Assembly (NCBI GenBank): GCA_003563755.1
Contig: PWUB01000072.1
Span: 1-7,047 of the forward strand
Source: Clostridia bacterium
GTDB lineage: Bacteria > Bacillota_E > SLMV01 > PUMD01
Direction of reading: 5' to 3'
DNA: 7,047 nucleotides
Within the stretch, counting starts at the first letter, position 1, and each line of letters opens with the position of its first letter. Below, piece by piece: positions 6,914 to 7,047 of this stretch. The position numbers were made by a program, and so were the translations under genes. Under the pieces are notes generated by a model. It saw only the letters and a list, made by a program, of their open reading frames with translations, had not been told where the DNA came from and made no database searches.

Positions 6914-7047
6914 ATGTCAGACGCCAGGATCACTCAAAGGCTGATGGATGAACCCCTGGTGCGCGAGGGGCTGAAGTACCTCACGGATTGCGAAGAGGAG
7001 TATGTCGAGCTGGTCACTCGCATCGCCGAAATCCCTGCGCCCAGCTA
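6914..7047 (+). CDS. Probable M20-family metallopeptidase, 3'-truncated (N-terminus only)
   Basis: Forty-four complete codons are visible before the window ends. The ATG follows AAGGGAG (6897-6903) by 10 bases, a somewhat long but workable spacing. The N-terminus is a charged helix (REGLKYLTDCEEEYVELVTR, residues 17-36) leading into IAEIPAPS (37-44). A leading helix followed by a 'xIPAPS/P' step is characteristic of M20/M25/M40 peptidases and PepT-like tripeptidases, in which zinc ligands follow later, outside this window. No signal peptide is seen. Its same-strand position behind an M14 peptidase fits a peptide- or amide-degrading operon. The assignment rests on a short segment, so the exact subfamily (dipeptidase, tripeptidase, N-acyl-amino-acid hydrolase) cannot be stated. 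Confidence 0.65.
   Translation, partial: MSDARITQRLMDEPLVREGLKYLTDCEEEYVELVTRIAEIPAPS

Overview
The window is a GC-rich (roughly 60%), tightly packed bacterial-type segment. Everything convincing lies on the + strand: four long genes, two of them with close or overlapping junctions, and the first 44 codons of a fifth gene. Shine-Dalgarno-like sequences stand before every start that can be seen. The phylum cannot be fixed from the sequence. Mixed use of AGG/AGA arginine and ATA isoleucine codons at this GC content argues against a strongly codon-biased Streptomyces-type genome but identifies no specific lineage. No tRNA, rRNA, CRISPR array, insertion sequence, transporter or regulator gene is visible.

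Layout: (1) from the left edge to 1534, the 5'-truncated gene for an N-acyl-D-amino-acid deacylase (D-aminoacylase) of the amidohydrolase superfamily; (2) 1572-2870, a CapA-family (PGA_cap) predicted metallophosphatase-fold protein without a signal peptide; (3) 2908-4272, a MmgE/PrpD-family protein; (4) 4300-6837, a large two-part protein with an N-terminal M14 zinc carboxypeptidase domain and a C-terminal glutamine-amidotransferase-like domain; (5) 6914 to the right edge, the start of a probable M20-type metallopeptidase. The gaps are 37, 37, 27 and 76 bases. This fits one transcription unit whose promoter and terminator both lie outside the window.

How the genes may work together (inference): three of the five products are predicted to break amide or peptide bonds (deacylase, M14, M20). 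A CapA-like protein belongs to a family tied to poly-gamma-glutamate, which can contain D-glutamate. MmgE/PrpD proteins include dehydratases, decarboxylases and an iminodisuccinate epimerase. Together they look like an intracellular catabolic operon for a small N-acylated or peptide-like compound, possibly containing D-amino acids. The substrate is not shown by the sequence. Points worth a second look are this gene combination, a 13-codon ORF that overlaps both the deacylase stop and the capA-like start, the apparent cytosolic location of the M14 and CapA-like proteins, and two inverted repeats.
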